Source: GCA-003244245 sp052390115
Lineage (GTDB): Bacteria; Actinomycetota; Actinomycetes; Mycobacteriales; Pseudonocardiaceae
NCBI GenBank assembly: GCA_052390115.1
Contig: JBQTHE010000069.1
Location: forward strand, 38,475 to 102,474
Direction: 5' to 3'
DNA: 64,000 bases
Shown here: in pieces, positions 8,457 to 17,569 of the stretch
Layout of the letters: each line of letters begins with the position of its first letter
How positions within the stretch are numbered: the stretch's first letter is position 1
Notes under the pieces: model-generated
The model's input: only the letters and a program-made list of their open reading frames with translations
Told to the model about the DNA's origin: nothing
Databases searched by the model: none
Made by a program: the position numbers and the translations under genes

Positions 8457-9869
8457 GTGCCTGACCTGTCCGCGATCGTGAAGGCCTACGACATCCGGGG
8501 TGTCGTCGGTGAGCAGTTGGACGCTGCGGTGGTGCACGACATCGGTGCGGCGTTCGCCGACCTGGTCGGTGGCCCAGCTAGCTCGACCACTGGTTCGGCG
8601 CGCCCGCAGGCGGTGGTCGTCGGGTATGACATGCGGGACTCCTCGCCCGGCCTGGCAAGTGCGTTCGCCGAGGGGGTGACCGGTCGCGGTCTCGACGTCG
8701 TCTCAGTTGGGCTGGCCAGTACCGACATGCTCTACTTCGCGTCCGGGCGGCTCGACTCGCCGGGCGCGATGTTCACCGCGAGCCACAACCCGGCCCGCTA
8801 CAACGGCATCAAACTCTGCCGGGCCGGTGCCACCCCGGTCGGCCAGGACAGCGGGCTGGATGAGATCCGGGTCGCGATCGAGCATGGGATCGAACCGGGA
8901 TCGGGCGGCGGCAGCGTCACTGAGCGAAACATGCTGATCGACTACGCCGAGTACTTGCACTCGCTGGTGGACTTGTCCGGGATCCGGCCGCTGCGAGTGG
9001 TGGTGGACGCCGGTAACGGAATGGGTGGGTACACCGTGCCCGCGGTGGTCGAGGGGCTACCGCTGCACGTGATCCCGCTGTACTTCGAGCTGGATGGCAA
9101 CTTCCCCCATCACGAGGCCAACCCGATGGACCCAGCGAACCTGGTGGACCTGCAAGCGGCAGTGCGCGAGCACGACGCCGATCTGGGTCTGGCTTTCGAC
9201 GGTGACGCCGACCGTTGCTTCGTGGTCGACGAGCGCGGCCAGCCAGTGAGCCCCAGCGCTATCACCGCGTTGGTCGCCACCCGGGAGCTGGCCACCGAAC
9301 CCGGGGCTACGGTGATCTACAACTTGATCACCTCGCAGGCCGTACCGGAAATCGTCGCTGAGCACGGCGGGCGGCCGGTGCGTACCCGCGTCGGTCACTC
9401 GTTCATCAAGCAGCGGATGGCGGAGACCGGGGCGATCTTCGGTGGCGAGCATTCCGCGCATTACTATTTCCGCGGTTTCTGGCGTGCCGACTCCGGGATG
9501 CTCGCCGCGCTGCACGTGCTTGCCGCACTGGGTGGGCAGCAGGGTCCGCTGTCGGCGCTGATGGCCGAGTTCAGCCGCTACGCCGCATCCGGCGAGATCA
9601 ACTCCACGGTCGATGATCAGCGGGGCCGGATGGCTGCGGTACGGGAGTGGTTCGGTCGGCGCGACGGCGTCGAGTTCGATGAGCTCGACGGCCTCACCGG
9701 GCGATTGCCCGACGGCTCATGGTTCAACCTGCGTCCGTCGAATACCGAGCCACTGCTGCGCCTCAACGTGGAGGCCCGCGATACGCCAGCGGTGGAGGCG
9801 CTGCGCGACGAGGTGCTGGCACTGGTGCGCGGGGTTGGTAGTGCTTCGAGGTCAACCGCCGGTGAGTGA
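8457..9869 (+). CDS. manB: Phosphomannomutase/phosphoglucomutase ManB
   Basis: This enzyme interconverts mannose-6-phosphate and mannose-1-phosphate, feeding GDP-mannose for cell-envelope glycans. The 470-residue protein has the phosphoserine loop MFTASHNPARYNGIK (about residue 105), the metal-binding loop DGDADRC (about residue 245), the sugar-binding GGEHSAHYYF and the phosphate-binding RPSNTEPLLR near the C-terminus. GTG 8457 is preceded by gaggggag, whereas the longer open frame upstream has none. It heads the manB / Trm112-like / SIS / manA run, so two adjacent steps of mannose-phosphate metabolism are encoded together. Confidence 0.95.
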   Translation: MPDLSAIVKAYDIRGVVGEQLDAAVVHDIGAAFADLVGGPASSTTGSARPQAVVVGYDMRDSSPGLASAFAEGVTGRGLDVVSVGLASTDMLYFASGRLDSPGAMFTASHNPARYNGIKLCRAGATPVGQDSGLDEIRVAIEHGIEPGSGGGSVTERNMLIDYAEYLHSLVDLSGIRPLRVVVDAGNGMGGYTVPAVVEGLPLHVIPLYFELDGNFPHHEANPMDPANLVDLQAAVREHDADLGLAFDGDADRCFVVDERGQPVSPSAITALVATRELATEPGATVIYNLITSQAVPEIVAEHGGRPVRTRVGHSFIKQRMAETGAIFGGEHSAHYYFRGFWRADSGMLAALHVLAALGGQQGPLSALMAEFSRYAASGEINSTVDDQRGRMAAVREWFGRRDGVEFDELDGLTGRLPDGSWFNLRPSNTEPLLRLNVEARDTPAVEALRDEVLALVRGVGSASRSTAGE

Positions 9870-9914
9870 GGTGGCCTTGAAGAGCTACCAACCCGCTCGG
9901 TAAGGAGGAGGACG

Positions 9915-10151
9915 ATGGCGTTGGACCTGGACCCTCAGCTGATGGAGATCTTGGCCTGCCCGTGCCCAGAGCATGCCGAGCTGCGCAGCGGCACTGTTGC
10001 CGACCCCGACGCTGATGCGTTGACCTGCACCGCGTGCGGGCGCAGCTTCCCGGTGACCGAAGGCATCCCAGTGCTGCTGCTCGATGAGGCGTTGCCCGGG
10101 ACGGGGCCGGCGGCCGGTGGCCTGGACGGCGGCGACCGCGGGCTGGGGTGA
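9915..10151 (+). CDS. Trm112-like small zinc protein
   Basis: This 78-residue protein has the Trm112 pattern: LMEILACPCPEHAELR, then LTCTACGRSFPVTEGIPVLL, with two Cys pairs that can hold zinc. Family members act as small partner subunits of methyltransferases in other systems; in actinobacteria this copy is regularly located between manB and the SIS-domain gene and its partner is not known. A strong ggaggagg precedes the ATG. Its stop overlaps the following GTG by four bases (GTGA). Confidence 0.85.
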   Translation: MALDLDPQLMEILACPCPEHAELRSGTVADPDADALTCTACGRSFPVTEGIPVLLLDEALPGTGPAAGGLDGGDRGLG

Positions 10152-11293
10152 GGGTGATGCAACGTGACGGGATGTTTGACGACGACCTGCTCGATGATCC
10201 CAGGCGCCTGGAGGCCACCGACACCGGTGGGCTACTCCGTGCCGCGGCTACCGCGGGCGCCCAGGTGCGCTCGACTGCGTCCGCAGCCGAGGAGGCCGGT
10301 CTTGGCCGGCTGACCGGGGAACGTCCGCGCGCGCTGGTCCTGCTGACCCGGCCGGGCGCGGCGCCGGCCGCGGCACCGCTGCTGCTGGCGTTGGCCGGGC
10401 CGTCCTGCCCGGTGCCGGTGGTGATGACACGGTCGGTCCCGATGTGGGTGGGTGCGCTGGACATCGTGCTGGCCAACACGGCCGATCCCGGCGACCACGA
10501 GCTGGCCGACGGCATCGACCGCGCGGTCCGCCGGGGGGCTCAGGTGGTGCTCACCGCGCCTGCCGACGGTCCGGTGGCAGCCGCGGCCGCAGGTCGATCG
10601 GTGTTGTTGGTGCCCCAAATCGAGGTACCGCCGGGGCTGGCGTTGCCGCGCACGCTCACTGCCGGGCTGTTACTGCTGGATACCCTGGGGCTGCTGGCTA
10701 CCGACTCCGAGGCGCTGGCCGGCGAGCTGGACCGCGAGGCCGAGCGTGACCACGTCGCCCACGAATCGTTCGTCAACCCCGCTAAGTCACTGGCGCTGCG
10801 GCTGACTGAGCGAACACCATTGCTGTGGGGCACCGATCCGGTGGCCACCGCGGTAGCCGGGCACTGCGCAGGGGCGCTCGCCGCGCACGCGGGGGTGGTG
10901 GCGCATGCAGCGGGATTCCATGAAGCGGCAGCGCTACCGGCGCTGCGCCAGGAGGCGGCCCGCGCCAGCGGGGAGGTCGACGTGTTCCACGATCCGATCT
11001 CCGACCAGCCCCAGCACACCGGTATGCCAGCGGTCCGGCCAGTGCTGCTCGGTGCGCTCCCCGATGCCCGCTCCGAGCCCGAACGTGCCGCCGCGCTGGA
11101 CGCCTTGCCCAGGGCCGACGTGGTGACCGCCGACGAGGAGCTGATGGTGCGCCGGGGCGATCCCGGAGCCGCCGCGTGCGCCGCTGCGGTGCTGGCCCTA
11201 CGGTTCGACTTCGCCGCGCTGTACCTCGGGCTGGGCCGCGGCGTGCTGGGCGGGCCCGGCTGGGCCGGCCCAGCCCGGCCGACCACTCGTTGA
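10148..11293 (+). CDS. SIS-domain protein (Rv3256c/TobH-like)
   Basis: This 381-residue protein is the actinobacterial homologue found between manB and manA (Rv3256c in M. tuberculosis). It belongs with sugar isomerase (SIS) proteins related to bifunctional phosphoglucose/phosphomannose isomerases, judged from position, the LVLLTRPGAAPAA and the LLWGTDPVATAVAGHCAGALAAHAG segments. The catalytic residues of a true isomerase are not obvious, so a sugar-phosphate-binding or regulatory role is equally possible. GTG 10148 overlaps the Trm112-like stop. The C-terminus ends with a Gly/Pro/Ala tail. Confidence 0.75.
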   Translation: MRVMQRDGMFDDDLLDDPRRLEATDTGGLLRAAATAGAQVRSTASAAEEAGLGRLTGERPRALVLLTRPGAAPAAAPLLLALAGPSCPVPVVMTRSVPMWVGALDIVLANTADPGDHELADGIDRAVRRGAQVVLTAPADGPVAAAAAGRSVLLVPQIEVPPGLALPRTLTAGLLLLDTLGLLATDSEALAGELDREAERDHVAHESFVNPAKSLALRLTERTPLLWGTDPVATAVAGHCAGALAAHAGVVAHAAGFHEAAALPALRQEAARASGEVDVFHDPISDQPQHTGMPAVRPVLLGALPDARSEPERAAALDALPRADVVTADEELMVRRGDPGAAACAAAVLALRFDFAALYLGLGRGVLGGPGWAGPARPTTR

Positions 11294-11329
11294 GCGATCA
11301 TCCGATGACAAGGCGGCGAGGGAGGGTTT

Positions 11330-12610
11330 GTGGAGCTGTTGCGCAACGTGGTTCGGCCGTACGCCTGGGGTTCGCGGACTGCGATCGCGGAGCTGCTCGG
11401 CGGCCCGGTACCTGCCCCGCACCCGCAGGCCGAGCTGTGGCTCGGTGCGCACCCGGCGGATCCGTCGATGCTGTTGCACGCAGACGGCGCCCAGACTTCC
11501 CTGCTGGAGGCCCTGCACACCGATCCGGATCGTCACCTCGGGACCCGGTGCGCGCAGCGCTGGGGCAGCCGGCTGCCGTTCCTGCTCAAGGTGCTCGCCG
11601 CCGAGGAGCCACTGAGCCTGCAGGCCCACCCGTCCGCGGAGCAGGCCGCCGAGGGGTTCGCCCGCGAGGACGCCCGGGGAATCCCCCGGGCCGCACCGGA
11701 ACGCAATTACTCCGACCCCAACCACAAACCTGAGCTGATCTGCGCGCTCACCGAGCTCCATGCGCTTGCCGGTTTCCGAGGCCCGCAGGGCACCGTCGAG
11801 TTGCTCACCGCGCTGGACACGCCGCTGCTCGTGCCCTACCGCGAGATGCTTGCGGCTGAGCCCAATGCCGATGGGCTGCGCACCTTGTTCACCACCTGGA
11901 TCACGATGCCCGAGCCTGCGGTGAAGGCGCTGCTGCCGGCCACCCTGGATGCCTGCGTCGCGCTGCTGCGCCGCGACGGCGTCTACAGCGCCTTTCCAAG
12001 GTCCCGCAACAGTGTGACCTCTCCGGGCGGCGATTTCCGGAACGAGTGCCGGGTGGTTCTCGAGCTGGCCGAGATGTATCCAGGCGATGTCGGGGTGCTC
12101 GCCGCCTTGCTGCTCAACCACGTCGTGCTGGCGTCGGGAGAAGCGTTGTACCTACCGGCTGGCAACCTGCACACCTACCTGCGGGGCACCGCTGTGGAGA
12201 TCAGCGCCAATTCGGACAACGTGCTGCGCGGCGGTTTGACGGCCAAGCACATCGACGTCCCGGAGCTGCTGAAGGTGTTGGACTTCTCCTACGGTGAGCT
12301 GCCCGTGCAACGTGGTGAACCGATCGGGCCGCAGGAGACCGCGTACCGCACCCCGGCCGAGGAGTTCCAGCTGACTCGGTTGGAGTGGGCCGAGGGTGAG
12401 TCGACTCCGGTGTACCTGCACAGCTTGTGGCCGCAGATCCTGCTGTGTACCCAGGGGTCGGCGCAGCTGCGCTCTCCAGACGGCGCCAGCGTCATGGTGC
12501 GCCGCGGGGGATCGGTCTGGCTGGCCGCCGCCGACCCTGACGTCACAGTGTGCCCCGGGACCGGACCCGTCCAGCTGTTCCGCGCCCTCCCCGGACTCGC
12601 CGGACAGTAG
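11330..12610 (+). CDS. manA: Mannose-6-phosphate isomerase, class I (ManA)
   Basis: ManA converts fructose-6-phosphate to mannose-6-phosphate, the substrate of ManB encoded upstream. This 426-residue cupin enzyme starts with the typical LLRNVVRPYAWGSRTAIAE; zinc ligands are within LQAHPSAEQA, ERNYSDPNHKPELI and the LPAGNLHTYLRGTAVEI region. GTG 11330 is the only good start and is preceded by gggaggg. It lies 36 bp after the SIS gene, consistent with one operon from manB. Confidence 0.95.
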   Translation: MELLRNVVRPYAWGSRTAIAELLGGPVPAPHPQAELWLGAHPADPSMLLHADGAQTSLLEALHTDPDRHLGTRCAQRWGSRLPFLLKVLAAEEPLSLQAHPSAEQAAEGFAREDARGIPRAAPERNYSDPNHKPELICALTELHALAGFRGPQGTVELLTALDTPLLVPYREMLAAEPNADGLRTLFTTWITMPEPAVKALLPATLDACVALLRRDGVYSAFPRSRNSVTSPGGDFRNECRVVLELAEMYPGDVGVLAALLLNHVVLASGEALYLPAGNLHTYLRGTAVEISANSDNVLRGGLTAKHIDVPELLKVLDFSYGELPVQRGEPIGPQETAYRTPAEEFQLTRLEWAEGESTPVYLHSLWPQILLCTQGSAQLRSPDGASVMVRRGGSVWLAAADPDVTVCPGTGPVQLFRALPGLAGQ

Positions 12611-12761
12611 GTGCTCGCCTCAGATCGCCGTTCGGAGCCGAATCGCGGTTCCGGAGGCCTCGTCAGTCGGCGGCAGCCGCGTCCTGTCTCGTGCCGGGAG
12701 GACACCTCGGTCACTTGTAGGCTCCCGGCAAGGGCGAGACGGGTAGTGCGAGGAGGCGGCG

Positions 12762-13697
12762 GTGTCTGCGGGCGGCGGGACGAAGGCGATCATCGCGGCG
12801 TTGCTGGCTAACGCCGGTATCGCGGTCGCGAAGTTCATCGGCTACGGGATCACTGGCTCCTCGTCGATGCTCGCCGAGGCGGTGCACTCGGTGGCCGACA
12901 CCTCCAACCAGGGCTTGTTGCTGCTCGGTGGGAAGCGCGCCCAGCGGAAAGCCACCCAGGAGCACCCGTTCGGCTACGGCCGGGACCGCTACTTCTACTC
13001 CTTCGTCGTGGCGCTGCTGCTGTTCAGCCTCGGGTCGGTGTTCGCGCTCTACGAGGGCTTCCACAAGCTGGAAAGCGAGGAGTCCCTGGTCTCACCGTTG
13101 GTCGCGATCGTGATCCTGGTGGTGGCGATCGTGCTGGAGATTCTGAGCTTCCGCACCGCGATCAGGGAGTCCAGGCCACTCAAAGGTGACGGCACCTGGT
13201 GGCAGTTCATCCGGCAGTCCAAGACCCCGGAGCTTCCGGTGGTCCTGCTGGAAGACGCCGGCGCGCTGTTCGGGTTGATCCTCGCGCTCGGTGGCGTCGG
13301 GCTGTCGATGCTCACCGGAAACATCGTCTGGGACGCGATCGGCACGCTGTGCATCGGTGTTCTGCTGGGCGTCATCGCGATCATCCTCATCATCGAGACC
13401 AAGAGCCTGCTCATCGGGGAAGGATCCGGCCCGGTCGAGGTGCGGACCATTCGCCAGGCGCTGGTCGGGGGCGGGGTGGACCGGGTGATCCACCTCAGGA
13501 CCCAGTACATCGGCCCGGACGAGCTGCTGATCGCCGCTAAGATCGCGGTGCCGGCCACGATGTCCACCGCCGAGCTTGCCCGGGTTATCGATGAGGCCGA
13601 GGGACGGGTCCGTGGCGCAGTTCACGCCGCCCGGATCATCTACCTGGAGCCCGACCTGGATCGCGCCCCGCGACCAGTTGAGTTGCCCAGCAGTTGA
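12762..13697 (+). CDS. Cation diffusion facilitator family transporter
   Basis: This 311-residue membrane protein has five to six hydrophobic segments. HSVADTSNQ (residues about 42-50) and LEDAGALFG (about 165-173) supply the paired metal-binding site of CDF transporters, and EHPFGYGRDRYFY is the conserved loop. The cytoplasmic C-terminal domain ends in E-P-D. The family exports divalent cations such as zinc or iron in exchange for protons; this subgroup (similar to ZnT9-like bacterial proteins) has no settled substrate. GTG 12762 follows gaggagg. Next gene downstream is the APC permease after 45 bp. Confidence 0.85.
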   Translation: MSAGGGTKAIIAALLANAGIAVAKFIGYGITGSSSMLAEAVHSVADTSNQGLLLLGGKRAQRKATQEHPFGYGRDRYFYSFVVALLLFSLGSVFALYEGFHKLESEESLVSPLVAIVILVVAIVLEILSFRTAIRESRPLKGDGTWWQFIRQSKTPELPVVLLEDAGALFGLILALGGVGLSMLTGNIVWDAIGTLCIGVLLGVIAIILIIETKSLLIGEGSGPVEVRTIRQALVGGGVDRVIHLRTQYIGPDELLIAAKIAVPATMSTAELARVIDEAEGRVRGAVHAARIIYLEPDLDRAPRPVELPSS

Positions 13698-13742
13698 GTT
13701 TCACCGGGGAACTGCGCCGAGCGAGAGGTCAGGAGGGTTGTG

Positions 13743-15224
13743 ATGGTGACCAGCGGGCTGTGGCGGACCAAGTCGATCGAACAATCCATCGCGGACACCG
13801 ACGAGCCGGGAACCAAGCTGCGCCGCAACCTCGGTGCGCTGGACCTGACGGTGTTCGGCGTCGCGGTCACCATCGGCGCCGGGATCTTCGTGCTCGCTGC
13901 CCAGCAGGCCGGCGACGCCGCAGGCCCCGCGGTGTCGCTGTCCTTCGTCATGGCCGCGATCGCCTGCGGGTTCGCCGTGCTGTGCTACGCCGAGCTCGCC
14001 TCCACCATCCCGGTTGCCGGCAGCGCCTACACCTACTCCTATGCCGCCTTCGGCGAGTTCATCGCCTGGATCATCGGCTGGGACCTGGTGCTGGAGTTCA
14101 GCGTGGGCGGTGCGGTGCTGGCCAAGGCCTGGTCGCTCTACCTGGGCGACGCCACCGGTGGAGCGCTGTCCACCACCGTCGAGGTCGGAGCCATCACGAT
14201 TGACTGGGCGGCCCTACTGATCGTCGGCGTGCTCACGGTGGTCCTCGCTCTGGGGATCAAGTTCTCCTCCCGGGTCAGCCAAGTGATCACCGCTATCAAG
14301 ATCGCCGTCGTGCTGCTGGTGATCGCCGTCGGGATCCGCTTTATCAACGCGAGCAACTACACCCCCTACATACCGCCGGCTCAACCCGGCCGGAGTGACG
14401 GTGGGGCAGAGCAATCGCTGTTGTCGTTGCTGTCCGGCGCGGAGGGCAGCACGTACGGGGTGTTCGGGGTGCTGGCGGCAGCCTCGGTGGTGTTCTTCGC
14501 CTTCATCGGGTTCGACATCGTGGCCACCACCGCCGAGGAAGCTCGCAATCCGCAGCGCGACATGCCCCGGGCCATCATCGGGTCGCTGGCGATCGTCACG
14601 GTGCTCTACGTGGCGGTCGCCCTGGTCATCACGGGTATGCAGCCCTACACCGCGCTGACCACCCCCGCGAGTGGGGACACCGCAACCTTGGCCACCGCCT
14701 TCACCAACGTCGGGCTGCCCTGGATCGCCGGGATCATCGCACTCGGCGCGCTGGCCGGGCTCACGACAGTGGCGATGATCCTCATGCTGGGCCAGATCAG
14801 GGTGCTGTTCGCCATGTCCCGGGACGGTCTGCTACCCCGGGCGCTGGCCCGGACCGGTGCGCGTGGCACTCCGGTCCGGGCCACTGTGCTAGTCGGGGCG
14901 GTCGTCGGAGTCGTCGCGGCACTTTTCCCGATCGTCCGCCTCGAGCAGATGGTCAACATCGGCGCTCTGTTCGCCTTCGTGCTGGTGTCCGCGGGCGTGC
15001 TGGTGCTCCGCCGGACCCGGCCGGACCTGCGTCGCGGGTTCCGGACCCCGCTGGTGCCGTTGGTGCCGCTGCTGGCGATCCTGTGCTGTCTGTGGCTGAT
15101 GCTGAACCTGTCCACAGGAACCTGGATACGTTTCCTGGTGTGGTTGGCCATCGGCTTGGTTGTCTACTTCGCCTATGGGGCCCGCAAGTCGCGGCTCCGG
15201 CAGGGGGCACGAGTGCGTGTTTGA
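13743..15224 (+). CDS. APC-superfamily amino acid permease (cationic amino acid transporter type)
   Basis: This 493-residue protein has about 12 membrane helices. The first helix carries GAGIFVLAAQQAGDAAGPAV, the unwound substrate-binding motif of APC transporters, and EEARNPQRDMPRAI after helix 6 marks the CAT/YfnA-like branch. aggaggg at 13731-13737 best serves ATG 13743; GTG 13740 is too close. The substrate is not predictable from the sequence. Its end overlaps the biotin carboxylase start by eight bases, which suggests co-translation. Confidence 0.88.
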   Translation: MVTSGLWRTKSIEQSIADTDEPGTKLRRNLGALDLTVFGVAVTIGAGIFVLAAQQAGDAAGPAVSLSFVMAAIACGFAVLCYAELASTIPVAGSAYTYSYAAFGEFIAWIIGWDLVLEFSVGGAVLAKAWSLYLGDATGGALSTTVEVGAITIDWAALLIVGVLTVVLALGIKFSSRVSQVITAIKIAVVLLVIAVGIRFINASNYTPYIPPAQPGRSDGGAEQSLLSLLSGAEGSTYGVFGVLAAASVVFFAFIGFDIVATTAEEARNPQRDMPRAIIGSLAIVTVLYVAVALVITGMQPYTALTTPASGDTATLATAFTNVGLPWIAGIIALGALAGLTTVAMILMLGQIRVLFAMSRDGLLPRALARTGARGTPVRATVLVGAVVGVVAALFPIVRLEQMVNIGALFAFVLVSAGVLVLRRTRPDLRRGFRTPLVPLVPLLAILCCLWLMLNLSTGTWIRFLVWLAIGLVVYFAYGARKSRLRQGARVRV

Positions 15225-16554
15225 GTCGTTGCTGGTCGCTAATCGGGGTGAGATCGCCCGGCGGGTGATCCGCACCGCCCGGGCGCTGGGGATCCGCACC
15301 GTCGCGGTGCACTCGTCGGTGGACACCGAGCTGCCGTTCGTCACCGAGGCCGACGAGGCGTTCGAGCTGAGCGGGCCGCCCCGGCAGGCTTACCGGGACT
15401 CCCACCAGCTACTGGACGCCGCGCGCCGCACCGGCGCGGCCGCGGTACATCCCGGCTACGGGTTCCTGTCCGAGGACGCCGGATTCGCCCGGGCGGTTTG
15501 CGATGCCGGCCTGACCTGGGTTGGTCCCAGCGCCGAGGCGATCTCCGTGATGGGAGACAAGGTGAGTGCATTGGCCACCGTGGCGGCGGCCGGGGTGGCG
15601 GTGGCGCCCGGTTCGGATGGCGCGGTGACCGAGGCGGACGCCGCGGTGGCGCAGGCCCAGCGGGTCGGCTTCCCGGTGATGCTCAAGGCCGCGGCCGGCG
15701 GTGGCGGGATGGGAATGGCGGTGGCCGCCGACGCTGGTGCGGTGCTGACCGAGCACGCCAGGGTCAGCGCGTTCGCCCAACGACTCTTCGGTGACCCGCG
15801 GCTGTTCGTCGAGCGATACTTCCCGCGGGTGCGTCACGTCGAGGTGCAGGTCCTCGGTTTGGCCGACGGCCGGGTGGTGGCTGTGGGGGAGCGCGACTGC
15901 TCGGTGCAGCGTCGACACCAGAAGGTTGCCGAGGAGAGCCCGTCGCCCGGCGTCGAGCCGGACCTGCGCCGCCGGATGGAGCACGCTGCGGTGCTCGCTG
16001 CCTCGACTGTCGACTACCGCAACGCGGGCACGGTGGAATTCCTGCTCGACCAGGACACCGGCGAGTTCTTCTTCCTGGAGATGAACACCCGGTTGCAGGT
16101 GGAACACCCGGTCACCGAGTTGCGCTACGGCGTGGATCTGGTGGCCGCCCAGCTGCGCATCGCCGCGGGTGCGGCACCCGGCTTCGACGTCGACGCTCTT
16201 ACCCCCGGTGGGCACGTGATCGAATTGCGGATCAACGCCGAGGATCCCCAGCGGTTCCTCCCCGGCCCCGGCCCGGTCACCGACTGGGTGGAGCCGACCG
16301 GGGATGGCGTGCGGGTGGACGCCGGCTATGCGATCGGCACCACGGTGACGCCGCTGTATGACTCGTTGCTGGCCAAGCTGGTGGTGCACGGTTGCGACCG
16401 GGAGCAGGCGCTGGCGCGCGCTCGGGCGGCGGTGGCCGGGTTCACCGTGGCCGGGCCGAAATGCAACTTGCCCTTCCACGCCGAATTGCTGGAGCACCCC
16501 GAATTCGTCTCCGGCCGTTACGACACCGCCCTGGTCACCCGAATGCGCCCCTAA
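15217..16554 (+). CDS. Stand-alone biotin carboxylase (AccC-like)
   Basis: This 445-residue ATP-grasp protein carboxylates biotin on a carrier protein. It has FESLLVANRGEIARRV at the start, the glycine-rich ATP loop KAAAGGGGMGM (about residue 160), and the catalytic EMNTRLQVEHPVTE (about residue 288). The protein ends after the biotin-carboxylase C-domain, so unlike actinobacterial AccA-type subunits it has no fused biotin carrier and none is encoded next to it. GTG 15217 fits the family start exactly and cagggggc lies upstream. Acyl substrate and carboxyltransferase partner are unknown; pairing with a permease suggests a catabolic or nutrient-linked carboxylase. Confidence 0.85.
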   Translation: MFESLLVANRGEIARRVIRTARALGIRTVAVHSSVDTELPFVTEADEAFELSGPPRQAYRDSHQLLDAARRTGAAAVHPGYGFLSEDAGFARAVCDAGLTWVGPSAEAISVMGDKVSALATVAAAGVAVAPGSDGAVTEADAAVAQAQRVGFPVMLKAAAGGGGMGMAVAADAGAVLTEHARVSAFAQRLFGDPRLFVERYFPRVRHVEVQVLGLADGRVVAVGERDCSVQRRHQKVAEESPSPGVEPDLRRRMEHAAVLAASTVDYRNAGTVEFLLDQDTGEFFFLEMNTRLQVEHPVTELRYGVDLVAAQLRIAAGAAPGFDVDALTPGGHVIELRINAEDPQRFLPGPGPVTDWVEPTGDGVRVDAGYAIGTTVTPLYDSLLAKLVVHGCDREQALARARAAVAGFTVAGPKCNLPFHAELLEHPEFVSGRYDTALVTRMRP

Positions 16555-16617
16555 CCCTCCCGGCGTGCCTAACCCTCCCGGCGTGTCAGGCGCTCCCGCA
16601 CGGTGTGTCGCGCTCTC
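16552..16617 (+). repeat. 22-bp stop-codon repeat, cluster A
   Basis: The cluster begins with the TAA of the biotin carboxylase gene: taaccctcccggcgtgcc, then a second taaccctcccggcgtgtc unit, then ccgcacggtgtgtcgcgctc. The last unit matches the 22-bp repeat seen at 17570-17671, 27392-27440 and 52358-52422. Confidence 0.75.
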
Positions 16618-16717
16618 ATGCCCGAGTACCCGGCGCTGCCACTGAATCGAAGGCTAGCCCGACCGCCGCGATTCGTAACGTTTTGTGAACGGAAGCAGGC
16701 TGTATCGCCTGAAAGTG

Positions 16718-16749
16718 TTGACCCGGTCAGTTAGGCAAGCCTACGTTTT
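16718..16749 (+). promoter_or_regulatory. Iron-regulated promoter with IdeR/DmdR-type iron box
   Basis: TTGACC (16718-16723) and TACGTT (16742-16747) form -35 and -10 elements 18 bases apart. ttaggcaagcctacgttt (16731-16748) matches the actinobacterial iron box TTAGGTTAGSCTAACCTAA in most positions and covers the -10, so iron-loaded IdeR/DmdR would block transcription of the lipoprotein gene. Confidence 0.7.
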
Positions 16750-16784
16750 GTTAAACGAGCAGATCGAGATGATGGAGCCCCAGG

Positions 16785-17393
16785 ATGCGCCGAGCTTTGC
16801 AGTCTTTCGCGCTTGCCCTTCCCCTAGCGCTGGCTGCCACGGCATGCGCGGGAGACGGCAGCACCCAAACCACCGAACAGGGCGATTCGGCGCCTGCTGT
16901 GAGCGAGACCCAGGCGGTCCCCGCAGGTGTCGCCCAGCAGTACGCCACTATGGAGGAGGAGATCCGCGAGGCCGGCGGCGAGCAGACGGTCGGGCCGTGG
17001 CGGGTCGGATACATCGTCGAGGTGGCCGAGCCGTGGTACGAGATCCAGGATGGGCGGCAGGTGTTCCGCCAGCCCGCGCCTGGCGAGACACATCACATCG
17101 AAGTGCTCCCGATCGAGGCAGCGACCGGGCGGGTAGTGCCCAACGTGCCGATCCGCCTCGAGGTGGTCGACGCCTCCGGCGCGGTGGTCGACGCTCAGCC
17201 ACTGAACTTCTACTACAGCAAGTTCTTCCACTACGCCAACAACTTCCGGGTTCCTCAGCCAGGCACGTATACCCTGCGTGCCACACTCGAGCCGCCCCAA
17301 TTCTTCCGGCATGGTGAGGCTGACCAGCCCGTACCGCTGGCTGAAGGCGCCACTGTGACCTTCACCGGGGTCGAGCTGCCCGTGGAAGGTTGA
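16785..17393 (+). CDS. Iron-transport-associated lipoprotein, Tp34/P19 family
   Basis: This 202-residue protein has a signal peptide ending LAATAC (lipobox, Cys about residue 21), a polar linker, then the Tp34/P19 domain: PWRVGYIVEVAEPWYEI, HHIEVLPIEA, NVPIRLEVVD, and QPLNFYYSKFFHYANNF followed by a YTLRATLEPP strand. The conserved Glu, Met/His-rich dimer site binds iron or copper outside the membrane and usually works beside an FTR1 permease. No FTR1 gene is in the window, so this is an orphan copy. An iron-box promoter lies about 40 bp upstream, which independently supports an iron role. ggag precedes ATG 16785. Confidence 0.85.
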   Translation: MRRALQSFALALPLALAATACAGDGSTQTTEQGDSAPAVSETQAVPAGVAQQYATMEEEIREAGGEQTVGPWRVGYIVEVAEPWYEIQDGRQVFRQPAPGETHHIEVLPIEAATGRVVPNVPIRLEVVDASGAVVDAQPLNFYYSKFFHYANNFRVPQPGTYTLRATLEPPQFFRHGEADQPVPLAEGATVTFTGVELPVEG

Positions 17394-17569
17394 TGTTTCC
17401 GGCGGCGTGTGATCAGAGCGACGAAGCGGGACTGCTCGCCCTGGCGCAGGATTGAGAGTCCCCGGCGCACCTGGCGGGCAGCGCCCAGTGCCCAGTGCCA
17501 GCAGCTCTGACGATCTCGCGGAGCGAGGACGTCGAGCAGCCGGCATGCACACCACGGTGCGCATGGTCT

